Positions 8,102 to 18,897 are shown, counted from the first letter of the stretch. The stretch is DNA of 64,000 bases from Jaenimonas drosophilae (GCA_030849065.1 JASAON010001620.1:41843-105842); one strand, 5' to 3'. A program made the numbers and translations. The notes: generated by a model not told the origin, from the letters alone.

Positions 8102-10381
8102 TTAGTACTGCTGGCGGCCTCCCATTACCATGACCTCCGCTTGGCTACGTTCGATCAATTGGCCCATCAGTAGCCAGTAGGCACCATTTTTCGCGAACAA
8201 TGCGGAAAATGCCTCAGGCGACACACGAGCGCAGCTGGACACCATCATCTCGTGGGCCTTCAGAAGCATTGTCCAGTTGAAGGGGTGCTTCATGTCCAGC
8301 ATATCCAGAATTGCTCCGACGGACATAGACCAGAAGTTGTAGAGTGTGGGTAAGTCGGTCTCCAAGGTAGACGCACAGGGGAATGTCCTCTTTATATCCT
8401 CCATAGTGCACTGGTGATTCATCAAAACATACGTCATGATGAATCCAGCGTTGAACTCGGTTGGGTACCTGAATGGAAGGTTGCTTACCACAGTAGAGAA
8501 GCTGTCCACGGGCATGGAAGTCTCCTCCTTGTAAAAGACCAAGGCTGCCGTAACCTCGCACAGCTGGCGAAGAGATCGGCCCAGAAGACGCGCTGAAACG
8601 CCAAAAGCGGCAATTTCTGGATCAAATGGGCTGTCCCATGAGTACGCCAAGTTAATGGGTACGATGGACACCGCACGTGCAGCAAAACGGAGTCCTGGTG
8701 GGAGCTGCTTCGCCGGCTGCCCGTTAGCCACAGGGATGGGTTCATCGTTCAGGGTGTCAGTACGAAATAGCTCTATCATGAGTACTCCAAACTCGCTCAG
8801 CGTGTTGCAGTCCTCAAACCTGCTCAAGGCACGGCAGAAGACAGACGGGCCACTGTGGCTCGGCAAATCGATACCTTCGCAGGGGTGTGTAAAGTAGCCT
8901 AACAAATCCATCGAGCGGAGGAGAATACCTCCTAAGGTGCTGCGAAGGTCAGGATGAACTCCGCGGCCCTGAATGGCCTGCATAGACTTGCACAGGACGT
9001 CGGAGAAGAATACTTCATCCTTGTTGCTTGGTGGAAAGGTGACGTCCCACGCGTGGAGTCTGATCTCCGGCGGCACCTTCACTGGGCAGGAACGCTTGTC
9101 AACCGACTGCTTGGGTATAAACACTATGTACTGCCGAAGCCACGTAAGCCTAGGATTATGTTCCGGTTCCATCTTCTGTGCCAGTTGATAAATAATCTGG
9201 ATGCGCAGGGGAAGAGTGCGCTCTGCAGATTTGCGGTAGGACACAGTATCAACCATTGGCCAGTCATCGTGGAGGCAGTTATTTCCATACGTAGCCAGTG
9301 GGCTAGGCATCACGAGGCCAGACATGAAGAAGAAGTGAAGTGCCGGAGGAAATCGGCGGCCAAAAAACTCCCGAACCACGGGCTTCGGAGTCTTCCCGTA
9401 AACGGAGCTGAGCTGCAAAATGGTTCCATCCTTTAAGGAAACAGGAACTTCAAGAGCAGCAAGGTTGCGGTTCATCAGCTGTGCCTTCTCCTTGCTTTTG
9501 CGCTCCGTCAAGTTGATGAGCAATTCAGTTCGGGACCCTCCCTTAGGGTCCATTCCACACAACGACTCAAACGACTGGTATACGCCCTTGATGTAAAGAA
9601 GGCGGTTCTTGCTCGTGAGCAAAATGAGTCCGCACATGTCGTCCTCTGTGAAGGAGGGGTAGCTGCTGCGCAAGAACTTAAGGACGTTGGCCTTGGTCAC
9701 GCAATTGAAGGTTTGGTTTTCGGTATCGATCGTTGTAATCACTCGCTTCACTCCGGGAAAGGCCAACATTTCTAGGCACCCATAGACCTCGGACACATGA
9801 CGATTGGGCTCACTCATCATGGCTGAAATCTGACCCCACGCTAAGTACGGTGCTCGGAAAGTATCCTTATACTCCGCGTGAAACCGTCGAACAATGAATG
9901 ACTCCACCTCCTCCTCTATCACAAAGCGAGAGGCAAACTTTCGACGGCTGTCCTCAGACACTCGCGAAGGGTTGCAACGAGGATCAGCGCTGCAGAATTG
10001 AGCTACTTCAGTTGGTATCCACGGAACTGAGTACTCCACGTCGTTAAAAGGTCGGAATCCACATCCGTTAAACACCACCGTCGAGTTTAGGTTTCCCATG
10101 AAGATACTTTGAAGCTGGGACATTTGGGTGAACATATTATCCAGCTGAATGTAGATTGGAATCGGTGTCGTCGACAGGAAGATGGCGAGCTCCAGATCCC
10201 TACGGACGGCCATGGTCAGATCATCAAGAATTTTTACGCCATCGTAGGCTAAGGCCACGGTCTTGCCATCTGCAAGTGTGGCTAGCTTACTGAGAGGGAT
10301 GTTCGTCTCCTCTAGCCCGTGGGTCTCCACGAAGTCTGAGAAGGACGGTTCGGTGCTGGCAGTGCGGTTTGCTGGGTACAT
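8102..10381 (-). CDS. MKT1: MKT1-like post-transcriptional regulator (XPG-like fold)
   Basis: 759 residues from ATG 10381, essentially the length of trypanosome MKT1. The N-terminal part (about 14-260) has the arrangement of an XPG/FEN nuclease fold: VALAYDGVKILDDL in place of the N-domain strand with its catalytic Asp, ELAIFLSTTPIPIYIQLDN, then an I-domain-like region ending EVYGCLEMLAFPGVKRVITT. The acidic metal ligands of active nucleases are mostly missing, as expected for MKT1. The C-terminal half is helical with no other domain. In T. brucei MKT1 forms a complex with PBP1 and LSM12, is recruited by RNA-binding proteins, and stabilises mRNAs in the cytoplasm. The paralogue MKT1L is longer with an extra N-terminal region, which is not seen here. 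Assignment rests on length, N-terminal fold and general resemblance. Confidence 0.65.
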   Translation of the reverse strand: MYPANRTASTEPSFSDFVETHGLEETNIPLSKLATLADGKTVALAYDGVKILDDLTMAVRRDLELAIFLSTTPIPIYIQLDNMFTQMSQLQSIFMGNLNSTVVFNGCGFRPFNDVEYSVPWIPTEVAQFCSADPRCNPSRVSEDSRRKFASRFVIEEEVESFIVRRFHAEYKDTFRAPYLAWGQISAMMSEPNRHVSEVYGCLEMLAFPGVKRVITTIDTENQTFNCVTKANVLKFLRSSYPSFTEDDMCGLILLTSKNRLLYIKGVYQSFESLCGMDPKGGSRTELLINLTERKSKEKAQLMNRNLAALEVPVSLKDGTILQLSSVYGKTPKPVVREFFGRRFPPALHFFFMSGLVMPSPLATYGNNCLHDDWPMVDTVSYRKSAERTLPLRIQIIYQLAQKMEPEHNPRLTWLRQYIVFIPKQSVDKRSCPVKVPPEIRLHAWDVTFPPSNKDEVFFSDVLCKSMQAIQGRGVHPDLRSTLGGILLRSMDLLGYFTHPCEGIDLPSHSGPSVFCRALSRFEDCNTLSEFGVLMIELFRTDTLNDEPIPVANGQPAKQLPPGLRFAARAVSIVPINLAYSWDSPFDPEIAAFGVSARLLGRSLRQLCEVTAALVFYKEETSMPVDSFSTVVSNLPFRYPTEFNAGFIMTYVLMNHQCTMEDIKRTFPCASTLETDLPTLYNFWSMSVGAILDMLDMKHPFNWTMLLKAHEMMVSSCARVSPEAFSALFAKNGAYWLLMGQLIERSQAEVMVMGGRQQY

Positions 10382-11128
10382 TCGCGTGTACTATCGGAAG
10401 TGATCGGATGATCAAGGAAAATCAAAGCGGACCGTCACGTCAGGGGGGGATGGTGAGGGAAGGACTGGAAATGAAAAAGCCTTCGTTCCTTTTGTTGTTA
10501 ATGGTAGATGGTTTTTATTGGGTCTTGGTTCTTACAACGTGTGCGAGCACGTAATTCTACACCAAAAAAAAACTGATACGAGATACCAGCTTTTTGGGAG
10601 ATGGAATGTAACCCGTGTGGAGGTAATGATGGAGAAGAACAGAAGAAGATGGGGGGATGAAACGAGCTACACGATGGAATGGAGAGGACTCCTACCTTGA
10701 CCACTAGTGGAAGGAGAGAGACAAAGTGCGAAAGGGTACAAATGGGTGATCCATCACAGAGCCCATGTGACTGTGCGCAAAACATTCCCTTCAGGCATAT
10801 CCCACCGAATGAAGATCTCTGGATGATCGTGGCATAGCAGGGAGAGCGGATTGGAGGAAGCTGATTGGCAACAAAAAAAAATGAATAATTGGTTGAAACA
10901 GAGTGAAAAAGCCTACCCCAAAGTATAAGAGGGGGGAATTTCTGGCGGCCACAATAGTTGGGAGCAGCGTATCACAGCAGACAACTACGGCCCTATAGGA
11001 CAGAGGACGGAGCAGTGCACTGTGAGCACTTTACCTATGCTTCCTGAGAAGCATCACTCACCATTTGGACATGTCATACACATGAATCAAACATAAAAGC
11101 GAGTGACACAACAGCAAGTTCACTCCAT
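10382..11128. other. intergenic spacer
   Basis: 747 bp with no supported gene. A8 runs at 10563-10571 and 10874-10882 are T tracts on the minus strand and may mark processing sites. Confidence 0.5.
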
Positions 11129-13537
11129 TTACCCGGATGCTGGAATCGCCAAGATGGGTATCAACTCGGTGTAAAAGGGTCGGTACACTTCCCAATGAAA
11201 CTGCAGTGTTGTTTTGAGAAGTCCCGCCTGTTTTTGAAGCGTGTCCGTTACCAGCCCAAGAGGAGCAAGGTTTGGTGCCTCCTTGGTGGTCACAATCCCT
11301 TCAAAGTAGGCAAGCACCTTCTTCTCAAAAGAGGTGTACAGCGGGCTGTTGGTGTCGACCATCTTGTCAATGGTAGCAGAGACAGCCTTGGACTCCGCGT
11401 CAGACAGCAGTACAGGGGTTGGCTTTGCAGCAGTACTACTGTCAGAGAGTGCGTTGTTCAGAAAGTCAACCACCAGATGTTTAAGCTCCTCCAGCTTCAC
11501 ATCACCTCCGAGTAACGTGAGGATCAATGTGTGGAGACGCTTCAGGAGGTCCGCAATGCTGGCGCGGCTCTGTCCCTTCGCGTTGAGCATCGACGACACC
11601 GTTCCCTCCAACAGTAAAAGGAGCGTGCATTCTTGTACGGAGTTCGCGCATTGGAAGAGTGTTGGCTTCTCAAAGTAGAACAACTCTCCTGGCAAAGTAC
11701 TCCAACGACTGGTGCTGCTCTCATTTCCGCTCTTGATTAAGAAAAGTGAACCGTACGCCAACGCACCCCGAATATACCTCTCTTCCACAGTCAGTGACGT
11801 TGTTGACTGGGCCTGTGCGGACTCAGCCCAGTCCTTCACACGAGGTTCAGCCATGAATCGTTGAAGAAAAGCAATCGAAGAGGTCCATTTTGCCGTGATT
11901 GGCATGCAACTCTTCACAAACCCCCGAATGTAGTTCACTGCGTTAGCCTTCAATTCAGCTGAAATAAGAGAGAGGGTGTACTGCGCAACATCTGCACGCA
12001 GTTGACGGATGGACTCCATCAGGAATCGGAAGGCATTAGCCACTGCCGTACCCACATCTGGCGCGGCGTTGGTGAGTGCAGTGGATACCTCTGCTGACTT
12101 CTCTCGGAGCTCCGCCTCACGTGCAGGAGCACCGTAATCAATAATTTTGCCGACAACAAACATCAGTACGTTGGAGATATTGGCTGCGTCTCCCTTGACC
12201 GAGCGGCGGACGATACTCCAGTCCAGGACATCACGAAATTCTTGCTGCGCTCGAGGACGGATGCGCTGCGGGAGTGCTTCCACAAAGCTTTCCTCCACAA
12301 CCTTGAGCATGTATGGAATCATCTCAAGGTCAGGTGATGGCAAATTTAAGCGGCGAGCCAGTTCCAACAGCTGCGCCTCACCAATGGCTGCGGAGAGCTC
12401 CTTCTTGAGCTTCTCCTCTGCACTCGCTGGAGAGGTAACCTGCATCGCTGCCTCGTAGGCCTTTCGTGCCTTGAACTCCTGCAGCAGAAACTTCTCCCGC
12501 TCCTCGCGCTCCTTCTGACCAGCAGATGGCCGCGAGCGTCCAGTCTCATCCACTTCCCAATTTGGCGGGAGATCTGGCCCCAGTCGTTCGCGAGGTGGTG
12601 ACTGAGGCGGCAGGTCAAGTTCCGACCCACTGGTGTTGGTGTCAGAGAGAAGTTGCGGTGGCTTGGAGCTCTGGATGTCGGGTGAACGAAGCAGCGACTC
12701 CTCATGAGGTTGTTCTGCAATCGAATGAAGTTCCTCCTCAACCTCTTTGATAACCTCCTCTGACGCGATGCGGCTCAGTCGCTCCATGAGTAGGGCAATG
12801 AATTGCTGCAGACTGGAATCTGGAGGGTTCGAACGCCGAAGCTGTTGGGCAGCAGCGACGATTGCCTCGCGTGTCCCTCGGAGGAGCTCCTCTGTGGCTT
12901 CGCGTTGTCGTGACGGCTCGGTGGGGGCAGCCTGTGGACCGGCCCGCCGTTGGTATTGTAGCCATGCGCGGCGAAGACTCTTGAGGAGTGCGGTGGCATA
13001 CGTTTCGTCCACTTCTGTACGGGCGCCATAGTCCTTCACTTGCTGAAGCACCTCCACGAGGTGCTTGGCGCACTCCCCAGTCAAAGGATCCACGTCATCG
13101 GCGGGAAGCGTGGCGAAGTAAAAGCTGAGCAAAAACAGCTGCGGATTCACCACAATTCGTCGCTCTGTGCGAACGCGTCCACTTCCCCCCATGCGCTCTG
13201 CCACACGAGCTGGGCGAGCAACCAATCGTCCAACAGCTCGGCCCAGGCAACGAAGGACCTGCTGGGCCACCACCACAAGGTGCCGCCTGTGAGGCTTTCC
13301 GCTTTGCGGGCATACAGTCTCGCTGGTGGAGCCGCACAATTCGCACATGCGAGCGTCGGTCATCAGCACCTGCTCCACCATATCCGGTGTCAGAGTGGTC
13401 ACGTCGAGAGAAAGCCCAGACTCGGCCAGAGTCTGGATGTAGCTGTGAAGTTCATGGAGGACCTCAACTGGGGTAGGGGTAGGCTCCTTGGGACCTTCCT
13501 CTTCGTGCGGGGGCGGCACCACAACCAAGCGATCCAT
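11129..13537 (-). CDS. TCP11 (T-complex 11) domain protein
   Basis: 802 residues from ATG 13537 (MDRLVVVPPP). The frame runs 41 codons further upstream, but that part translates the splice-acceptor pyrimidine tract into a false hydrophobic leader. The C-terminal half (about 410-800) resembles TCP11 proteins: all-helical, with a segment like VLMFVVGKIIDYGAPAREAEL, where the family has a conserved stretch of CAPVRDE type. The middle is low-complexity, with LPPNWEVDETGRSRP at about 345-360, which reads like the first half of a WW domain. An N-terminal CELC...C pair (about 85-98) could bind metal. TCP11-family proteins are known from sperm motility signalling in mammals and from Sok1 in yeast; the role in kinetoplastids is not known to me. 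The WW-like piece lacks the second Trp, so it is probably not a functional WW domain. Confidence 0.6.
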   Translation of the reverse strand: MDRLVVVPPPHEEEGPKEPTPTPVEVLHELHSYIQTLAESGLSLDVTTLTPDMVEQVLMTDARMCELCGSTSETVCPQSGKPHRRHLVVVAQQVLRCLGRAVGRLVARPARVAERMGGSGRVRTERRIVVNPQLFLLSFYFATLPADDVDPLTGECAKHLVEVLQQVKDYGARTEVDETYATALLKSLRRAWLQYQRRAGPQAAPTEPSRQREATEELLRGTREAIVAAAQQLRRSNPPDSSLQQFIALLMERLSRIASEEVIKEVEEELHSIAEQPHEESLLRSPDIQSSKPPQLLSDTNTSGSELDLPPQSPPRERLGPDLPPNWEVDETGRSRPSAGQKEREEREKFLLQEFKARKAYEAAMQVTSPASAEEKLKKELSAAIGEAQLLELARRLNLPSPDLEMIPYMLKVVEESFVEALPQRIRPRAQQEFRDVLDWSIVRRSVKGDAANISNVLMFVVGKIIDYGAPAREAELREKSAEVSTALTNAAPDVGTAVANAFRFLMESIRQLRADVAQYTLSLISAELKANAVNYIRGFVKSCMPITAKWTSSIAFLQRFMAEPRVKDWAESAQAQSTTSLTVEERYIRGALAYGSLFLIKSGNESSTSRWSTLPGELFYFEKPTLFQCANSVQECTLLLLLEGTVSSMLNAKGQSRASIADLLKRLHTLILTLLGGDVKLEELKHLVVDFLNNALSDSSTAAKPTPVLLSDAESKAVSATIDKMVDTNSPLYTSFEKKVLAYFEGIVTTKEAPNLAPLGLVTDTLQKQAGLLKTTLQFHWEVYRPFYTELIPILAIPASG

Positions 13538-13572
13538 TGATTTCGGCAAAGCAAAAAAAATGTTGTCGTGAG

Positions 13573-13655
13573 CTAAGCTGAAATAGATTTGTGTGAGCTC
13601 TGTATTTCTTTGTGACAAAAAAGTGAATGAGAATAATAACGACGACAAAAGAAGA
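13573..13655 (-). promoter_or_regulatory. predicted spliced-leader acceptor region of the TCP11 gene
   Basis: The minus strand is pyrimidine-rich from about 13655 to 13612, followed by AG dinucleotides at 13579-13578 and 13574-13573, 35-40 nt upstream of ATG 13537. Supports the shorter start. Sequence inference only. Confidence 0.35.
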
Positions 13656-14441
13656 ACCATTGAGAATGAGTTGCAGACTTTCCAAGAGCTGCATACCTGA
13701 GATGGATCTGTGCCTCATCTCTGTAAGCGAAGGTGGCAGTATTTGCTGTATGTGCAACCAGTTCGTGAGGACAAACAAAGGTAATCGCTTGCGTCGCATC
13801 GCGTCACGCACGCATGAAAGACGTAGTACAGCTTTGACGCATCTTTCAACTTCGAACTACATGTGGTTGTGCCTCCACGTGCTCATCCATGCCGCCAGAA
13901 AGCAGTGCGGGTGGTGTAGGGGGAAGGGCCACACCGGATTCAGGAATTGGGGGGAGGGGATGGCCTACAGTTGACCTGAGAGTCATATCTAGCCCCACCC
14001 CATTTGGACATCAACTAGAGGCAATCGGTTGAACCAGGAAAACAAAAACCAATCAGAATGCACGGAAGTAGCGCCGGTTGGCTGATATATGTTCGTCGGC
14101 GAAAGGTATCCATGCCCTGAGACACACAGGGGTTGGCAGAGGAGGAGCAACGATGAAATTGAGCAAACCAATGCCAAAAAAAAGGCTCTAAGCCTGTCCA
14201 TGACGGTGTGTGTCCTTCTTCACTTCTTGAGCCGCCCAGTGCCCTCGTGTATTCTCCTCCGCCAACGGGAACGTCACGCATACAGCGTCAGCAACAGAAA
14301 CTGGTGCCTCTACCATACTCTTCCCTCCACATGCGGCACAATGAAAACCACATAGCCCACCCGATGAGCGATGTATGATCGTGATGGGCGTGGAGGATAA
14401 AAGGACGGGCCCCGGATCGAACGTCTTGTCACCGGCAAATT
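13656..14441. other. intergenic spacer
   Basis: About 0.79 kb with short unrelated frames on both strands. No recognisable gene or repeat. Confidence 0.5.
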
Positions 14442-16295
14442 TTACATCAGCTCCCAGAATCGGGCGATTCCATCCACTGAAGCGGTCACAATGAGATCGT
14501 TATCAATAACGAGACCACGCGTGAGATCCTTCCATGCGTTGGTCTTCACCGCGAGAGGATTGGCCAGCTTTCGAATGTCCCACACAAGGAGCGTGGAGCC
14601 GCTGCACGCCGCAACGTACTTCTCACTGACGGCACTTGCGGTGACTACCTCCGTGGTGGCCTTTTCCGTGACGAGCTGCATGCTGCTGCGGACATCCCAC
14701 AGCCGAACCACCTTATCAAACCCACCAGTGAGAGCCATGTCACCGTGGCATGCCACCGCCGGAACCTTCCTCGAGTGCTTTGTCGTGGAATCCAACACAG
14801 CACAACGGGCAGGATCAATGAGGGCACACGCACCATTGCCACCGCCAACAATGCAGTGACCCTTTTGAGTGGAGCACATTGCCTGAATAGAGGTGCCAGA
14901 CGCAATAAAGCTGCTGTTCTGACGGTCAGAATGGAGGATGCAAATGGTTGCGCTGAGACCTCCAGAAAGAACTGGGCTACTCACATCATTGGGGTTGGCA
15001 TAGGTGACGGCAAAGACGTCACTCTGAAACGAAGCCACTGAAGTGGCAGAAAGTTCTTGTGAAGCCAGCGAGTAGTTGAAGATGGTGCTGGTTCCGTCTT
15101 CACAGGCTGTTGCAAAGTCGAACTGGGAGGCAAAACTCACATCCCACACGCAGGCACGATGGGGGCGGAACTGAATCAGAGGGATACCATCACCGTCGAG
15201 CAGCACCACGTAGCCATTATTCGTTCCAACGGCAAAGCGTCGGTCAGACACCCGGCACAGTGAGATGAACTTTTCATTTGAGCCAAAAGCGTACTTGGTC
15301 ACACGGGTGAGTCCTTCACCGGTGCTACCGTCTCGGTCCTTGGATGGCTTTGCGCTTGCGCTCATCTCCATGAAGGTACTCTTTTCTAATGGCACAATGT
15401 TCACCTCGGAGGAGATCTTCACAGATTTCTTCGACTTCCGTACAGCTGGCTTCTCCGTCCCTGGTGTGCTGGACACCTCACCATGGATGACCTGTGCACG
15501 GCGCTTGCTTTCCAGCAAGTCCTCCTGTACATCCACGTCCGTTGTGTTTTCACCCTGGAGGCGGCTGCGGAGGGTCACGCAGTTCTTCATGAGTCTCTCG
15601 GGGAAGTGGGGGTGGGGCTCACTCATGAGGAATATGCGTGATCGTTCGTGGAGCTTGCCAGTAGACTCTACCTCCACCAGGCACTCCGCAATCTTGCGCA
15701 GGAGTGTGATTGATTTGGTGGCATGCTCCACGTAGATCCACAGTCCTTTCTCCAATGAACGCTTAATCAGGTCACCAGAGTGCTCGATTTTTTGGCGAGC
15801 CTTCATTCGAGCCACGGTGTCGATGTACATCACCTCTGCGTCCGCGCGTTGTGCGGCAAGACTGATGGATAGCGCAGGGTTCGCTCCTTCGCTCATGATG
15901 ATGATGCAGCGGCCCTTGCACTTCATGGCCGCCTCTAGCAGCACTTCAGCACTATTTCTGGCGACGGCAGCACTGGATGACTCCACTACCGGCGGTGCCA
16001 CAGCAGCTGGAGGCTGGAAACCATCTGCATCCTCATCAGAGCACAGGTCAAACTCATCGTTTGCGCCAGCAGAAGAGGTGAGAACAATGAGGATCTCTCC
16101 GCTGAACTTCTGGTAACGGTGCTGCTCCTCAATAGCCTTCTTCACAGGGACTCCGTTAATGGAACGCACCGTCATACCGACTGACATGCCGGCAAGCGAC
16201 GCAATTTTGCCATTCACTGTAAGAACCTCATTCTTTTTATTAAGAGTAACTCCTTCAGCGAACTCCTTGCCAGTAGTACTGATGTATACGGACAT
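14442..16295 (-). CDS. PDZ-like / dynein D6-like / WD40 protein
   Basis: 617 residues from ATG 16295 (MSVYISTTGK); an upstream in-frame ATG 12 codons earlier is less likely. Three parts can be seen. Residues about 2-75 look PDZ-like (GMSVGMTVRSINGVPV then GEILIVLTS). Residues about 115-248 strongly resemble the D6 region of dynein heavy chains: CIIIMSEGANP (dynein: a hydrophobic strand then PG-x-DP), KGLWIYVEHATKS (dynein: KGHWVVLQNCHLA-like) and RIFLMSEPHPHFPERLMKN (dynein: RLWLSS-x-PHP-x-FP). Residues about 330-617 are a WD40 propeller of five to seven blades, with GGFDKVVRLWDVRSS and GSTLLVWDIRKL as clear blades. The dynein motor itself (AAA1-5, stalk) is absent. Function is unknown. Axonemal or transport scaffolding is a guess from the WD40/dynein theme. 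Confidence 0.65.
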   Translation of the reverse strand: MSVYISTTGKEFAEGVTLNKKNEVLTVNGKIASLAGMSVGMTVRSINGVPVKKAIEEQHRYQKFSGEILIVLTSSAGANDEFDLCSDEDADGFQPPAAVAPPVVESSSAAVARNSAEVLLEAAMKCKGRCIIIMSEGANPALSISLAAQRADAEVMYIDTVARMKARQKIEHSGDLIKRSLEKGLWIYVEHATKSITLLRKIAECLVEVESTGKLHERSRIFLMSEPHPHFPERLMKNCVTLRSRLQGENTTDVDVQEDLLESKRRAQVIHGEVSSTPGTEKPAVRKSKKSVKISSEVNIVPLEKSTFMEMSASAKPSKDRDGSTGEGLTRVTKYAFGSNEKFISLCRVSDRRFAVGTNNGYVVLLDGDGIPLIQFRPHRACVWDVSFASQFDFATACEDGTSTIFNYSLASQELSATSVASFQSDVFAVTYANPNDVSSPVLSGGLSATICILHSDRQNSSFIASGTSIQAMCSTQKGHCIVGGGNGACALIDPARCAVLDSTTKHSRKVPAVACHGDMALTGGFDKVVRLWDVRSSMQLVTEKATTEVVTASAVSEKYVAACSGSTLLVWDIRKLANPLAVKTNAWKDLTRGLVIDNDLIVTASVDGIARFWELM

Positions 16296-17910
16296 GGTTT
16301 GGTGCAGCGAAGAGCAAAAAATGGACGGCACGTCGATGCGTAATCAGGCTGAAATCTTGGGGGAGAAAAAGAACAGATCTTGGAAAGTGATGTTCAACAG
16401 CAAGTAGGTAGGTGTCGGCTGCTATGGAGTATTTGGCGGTGAATAGTACTAGGGCAGCGGAAGAGGACTTTGGGGTTCTTCGCGATCACGACACCAGACG
16501 TTCAAGTCAAATCTGTAGAGATCAAATGCTTCGGTGCTGAGAAGAAGTGATGGCCAATCTGCTGCAAACCTGCTGTTTGGGGTTTCCTTCGTAACACAAG
16601 AAGAATAAGTGTCAGATGCAGATGTGGCAATCGGTGGACGTTCTCGACAGAGAATCCGCAGGTAAGCCTCAACAAAAAAAAACCAGTACCAGATGGGAAA
16701 GACAGCGGGAAATCAGCTGCAGGTGAAAAGAAAGAAGCAAGGTGGGTGAACTGGACTTACTCCCCCGTGGCAAATGGCCTACTTCTCGCTTTTACTGCTG
16801 ATGGCTAAAGGCACGGATATAGAGGGCCTTCCGGGGTGCTAGACTCGTGTCGATCACTTGATGTAAGACACACAAACAAAGAACAATATAGCAAGCACAA
16901 AAACAAGAAGATGAATGGGCTGCGTGAAGTGGACGTGAAAAGAAACTTGACGGATGCTAAAATACCGTCCTCTAAGCAGAGCAGAAACAAAGAAGAGAGT
17001 GATAGAAGAGAAGCAGTGTAAGAAAAGGGGAATCGACGATTCGTAAGTTTTCTGCAGTGACTTTGGGTTGTGCTTCAAATCATTTGTGGTGATGTGGTGA
17101 CTTAGCCGCGACACTCGGTCGTCAGTGCTACTCTGTTCTAAGCGGTGGAGACGATCGGCGAATTAGTCCTCCATCTTCGCTGATGGCGGTGGACTCAGAG
17201 TTGCGATGTCCATGCTACCCGATTATGCAGCAAAACTGGTTAAATGAAGCACTCATGTAAATGATGGCGTACACAGAGCTCTCGGGAAGCCAACTAGTTG
17301 GGACGCTATCACCTACCAATCGCCGTACCACAGGGAAATTGCAGTCTGACACGTGGTACATCACAGTGCACCGCATCACAGTGCAGCGTATTTTCAACTA
17401 GTCTCCCAACACAGCTACTGTTCACGTCACCACAAGTATTTGAGTTGGTGCTCGGTCAGCCAGAGATGTGTGGTACCTGTTGTTACTGCACATGACCGCA
17501 AAACCAAAGCCAACAAAGGCCTCGGCAGCAAACAGAAGTCACCAAAAGTGGAAGGAGACAAAAATGGACGTGTTACTAGAAGAGCAAGAAAGTATACTTA
17601 ACTATCTACATATACTCACGAACATACCAAATGGTTTTTGCTTGTATATGTAAATGTGCATGAACACAAAAAGCGAAACATTGCACGCCCCAAAAAAATG
17701 AGCCTGCGCGTGGGACGGAGGGAGAGGTATCAGACGCGGAAAAGTAGCTGACAAATGCTGGCGTGAGCAGCTGACGAATGCCGACAAGATCACCTCAATA
17801 GCAGCGAAGGAGTTCAGCAACAGCGGCGGTGGTTGGAGGAAAAGATGATATAGGGAATGAGAGGGAATTAAGAGAGAGTGAGTCGAACGTCAGCGCTATG
17901 GATAGGTCGC
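16296..17910. other. 1.6-kb intergenic region
   Basis: No supported gene. Only short frames without protein features occur on either strand. A short direct repeat (catcacagtgca twice between about 17358 and 17386) and purine-rich plus-strand tracts near 16665-16740 and 16860-17000 were seen. Possibly a long 3' UTR of the LRR-like gene. Confidence 0.4.
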
Positions 17911-18897
17911 TTAGACACGATCCGTAAAAAGAGCATCCCAAATGGTACTTGCAGGCTTCTCCGGGGTTACTGGATTCTCGTCATAGCCCATCAATGCGTC
18001 AAAATAAGGTGTCGTTGTGTCTAGTTTCTCATCGGTTTGAGCCCCGTACTTCGATGTTGGGTGAATAGAATCAACAGGGAATGATTGTGCCGCCAGTGGT
18101 GGCTGGGCAGCGGCCACTCCCAGGGCCGCTCCCTCTAACCTGTCAGTGTTTGTGTTGTGCGGCTCTGTCGGACGCGTGTGGTCCTCCCCAAAAGGGAGGG
18201 AGCTTAAGATGGTCGAGTGTGTCACATCTACACCGAGAGACGAGCGTTCTGGACTGAGGTGAAGACCGGAGCGTGCGGCCCCCACCATGTTACGATTTCG
18301 GGCCGTGGATCGCTGAATTTGGGTCACTGTTGCTGCGTTGATGCTGCACCCATCAACAAAAACGTGCTGGATATTCACATTGCGTCTTACTGCGTTGCGA
18401 AGTGCACGTCCAGCCGCGAGTGAGACATAGGTGCTACCAGAGAGATCTAAACACTGGAGGACCGCCACCACGGTGGATGGAGCAGCGGGCACCTGATCAG
18501 AAGTCGTCTGCCCCTCCTTCACCACAATCGGTTGTCTGCAGGCAGGAAGCACGGAGCACAAAAGCTGCACAGACTCGTTGTCAATTCGCCTGGATAGCTT
18601 CAGCTTTATCCTCAAAAGTGTGAAATCTCCGGTTTGACGACGTTCACTAGGCTGCTCACACAACGGAGCTATAGAAATGGCGCTGGTAAACGCCTCTGGG
18701 TGATGCAGAAAGGCACGAATCAATTCAGCGAATACAGCAAACGGGACACCACCGTGAAGTGAGCTAGCATCGAGGTACACTTCCCCATCCACGTCTAGAG
18801 AGTACAAATGCTGCAGGGTGCGAGCAAAGGTTGGGTTCGGAACGCAGTTAAATCTGTCCGACAGCTCACAGTACAATCTATACAGTAGAATTCGCAT
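17911..18897 (-). CDS. LRR-like hypothetical protein
   Basis: 328 residues from ATG 18897; the open frame continues upstream but only from a GTG. I do not recognise a specific family. Residues about 145-215 contain VLQCLDLSGSTYVSLAAG then IQHVFVDGCSINAATVTQIQ, with the spacing of two ribonuclease-inhibitor-type leucine-rich repeats (L-x-x-LDLSG, then an N/C-containing turn and a helix). The N-terminal 120 residues are mixed helix and strand; the C-terminal 110 residues are polar and low-complexity, ending in TIWDALFTDRV. LRR proteins of this kind are common in kinetoplastid flagellar and cytoskeletal proteomes, so a scaffolding role is possible, but that is inference. No signal peptide or membrane segment. 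Confidence 0.55.
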   Translation of the reverse strand: MRILLYRLYCELSDRFNCVPNPTFARTLQHLYSLDVDGEVYLDASSLHGGVPFAVFAELIRAFLHHPEAFTSAISIAPLCEQPSERRQTGDFTLLRIKLKLSRRIDNESVQLLCSVLPACRQPIVVKEGQTTSDQVPAAPSTVVAVLQCLDLSGSTYVSLAAGRALRNAVRRNVNIQHVFVDGCSINAATVTQIQRSTARNRNMVGAARSGLHLSPERSSLGVDVTHSTILSSLPFGEDHTRPTEPHNTNTDRLEGAALGVAAAQPPLAAQSFPVDSIHPTSKYGAQTDEKLDTTTPYFDALMGYDENPVTPEKPASTIWDALFTDRV

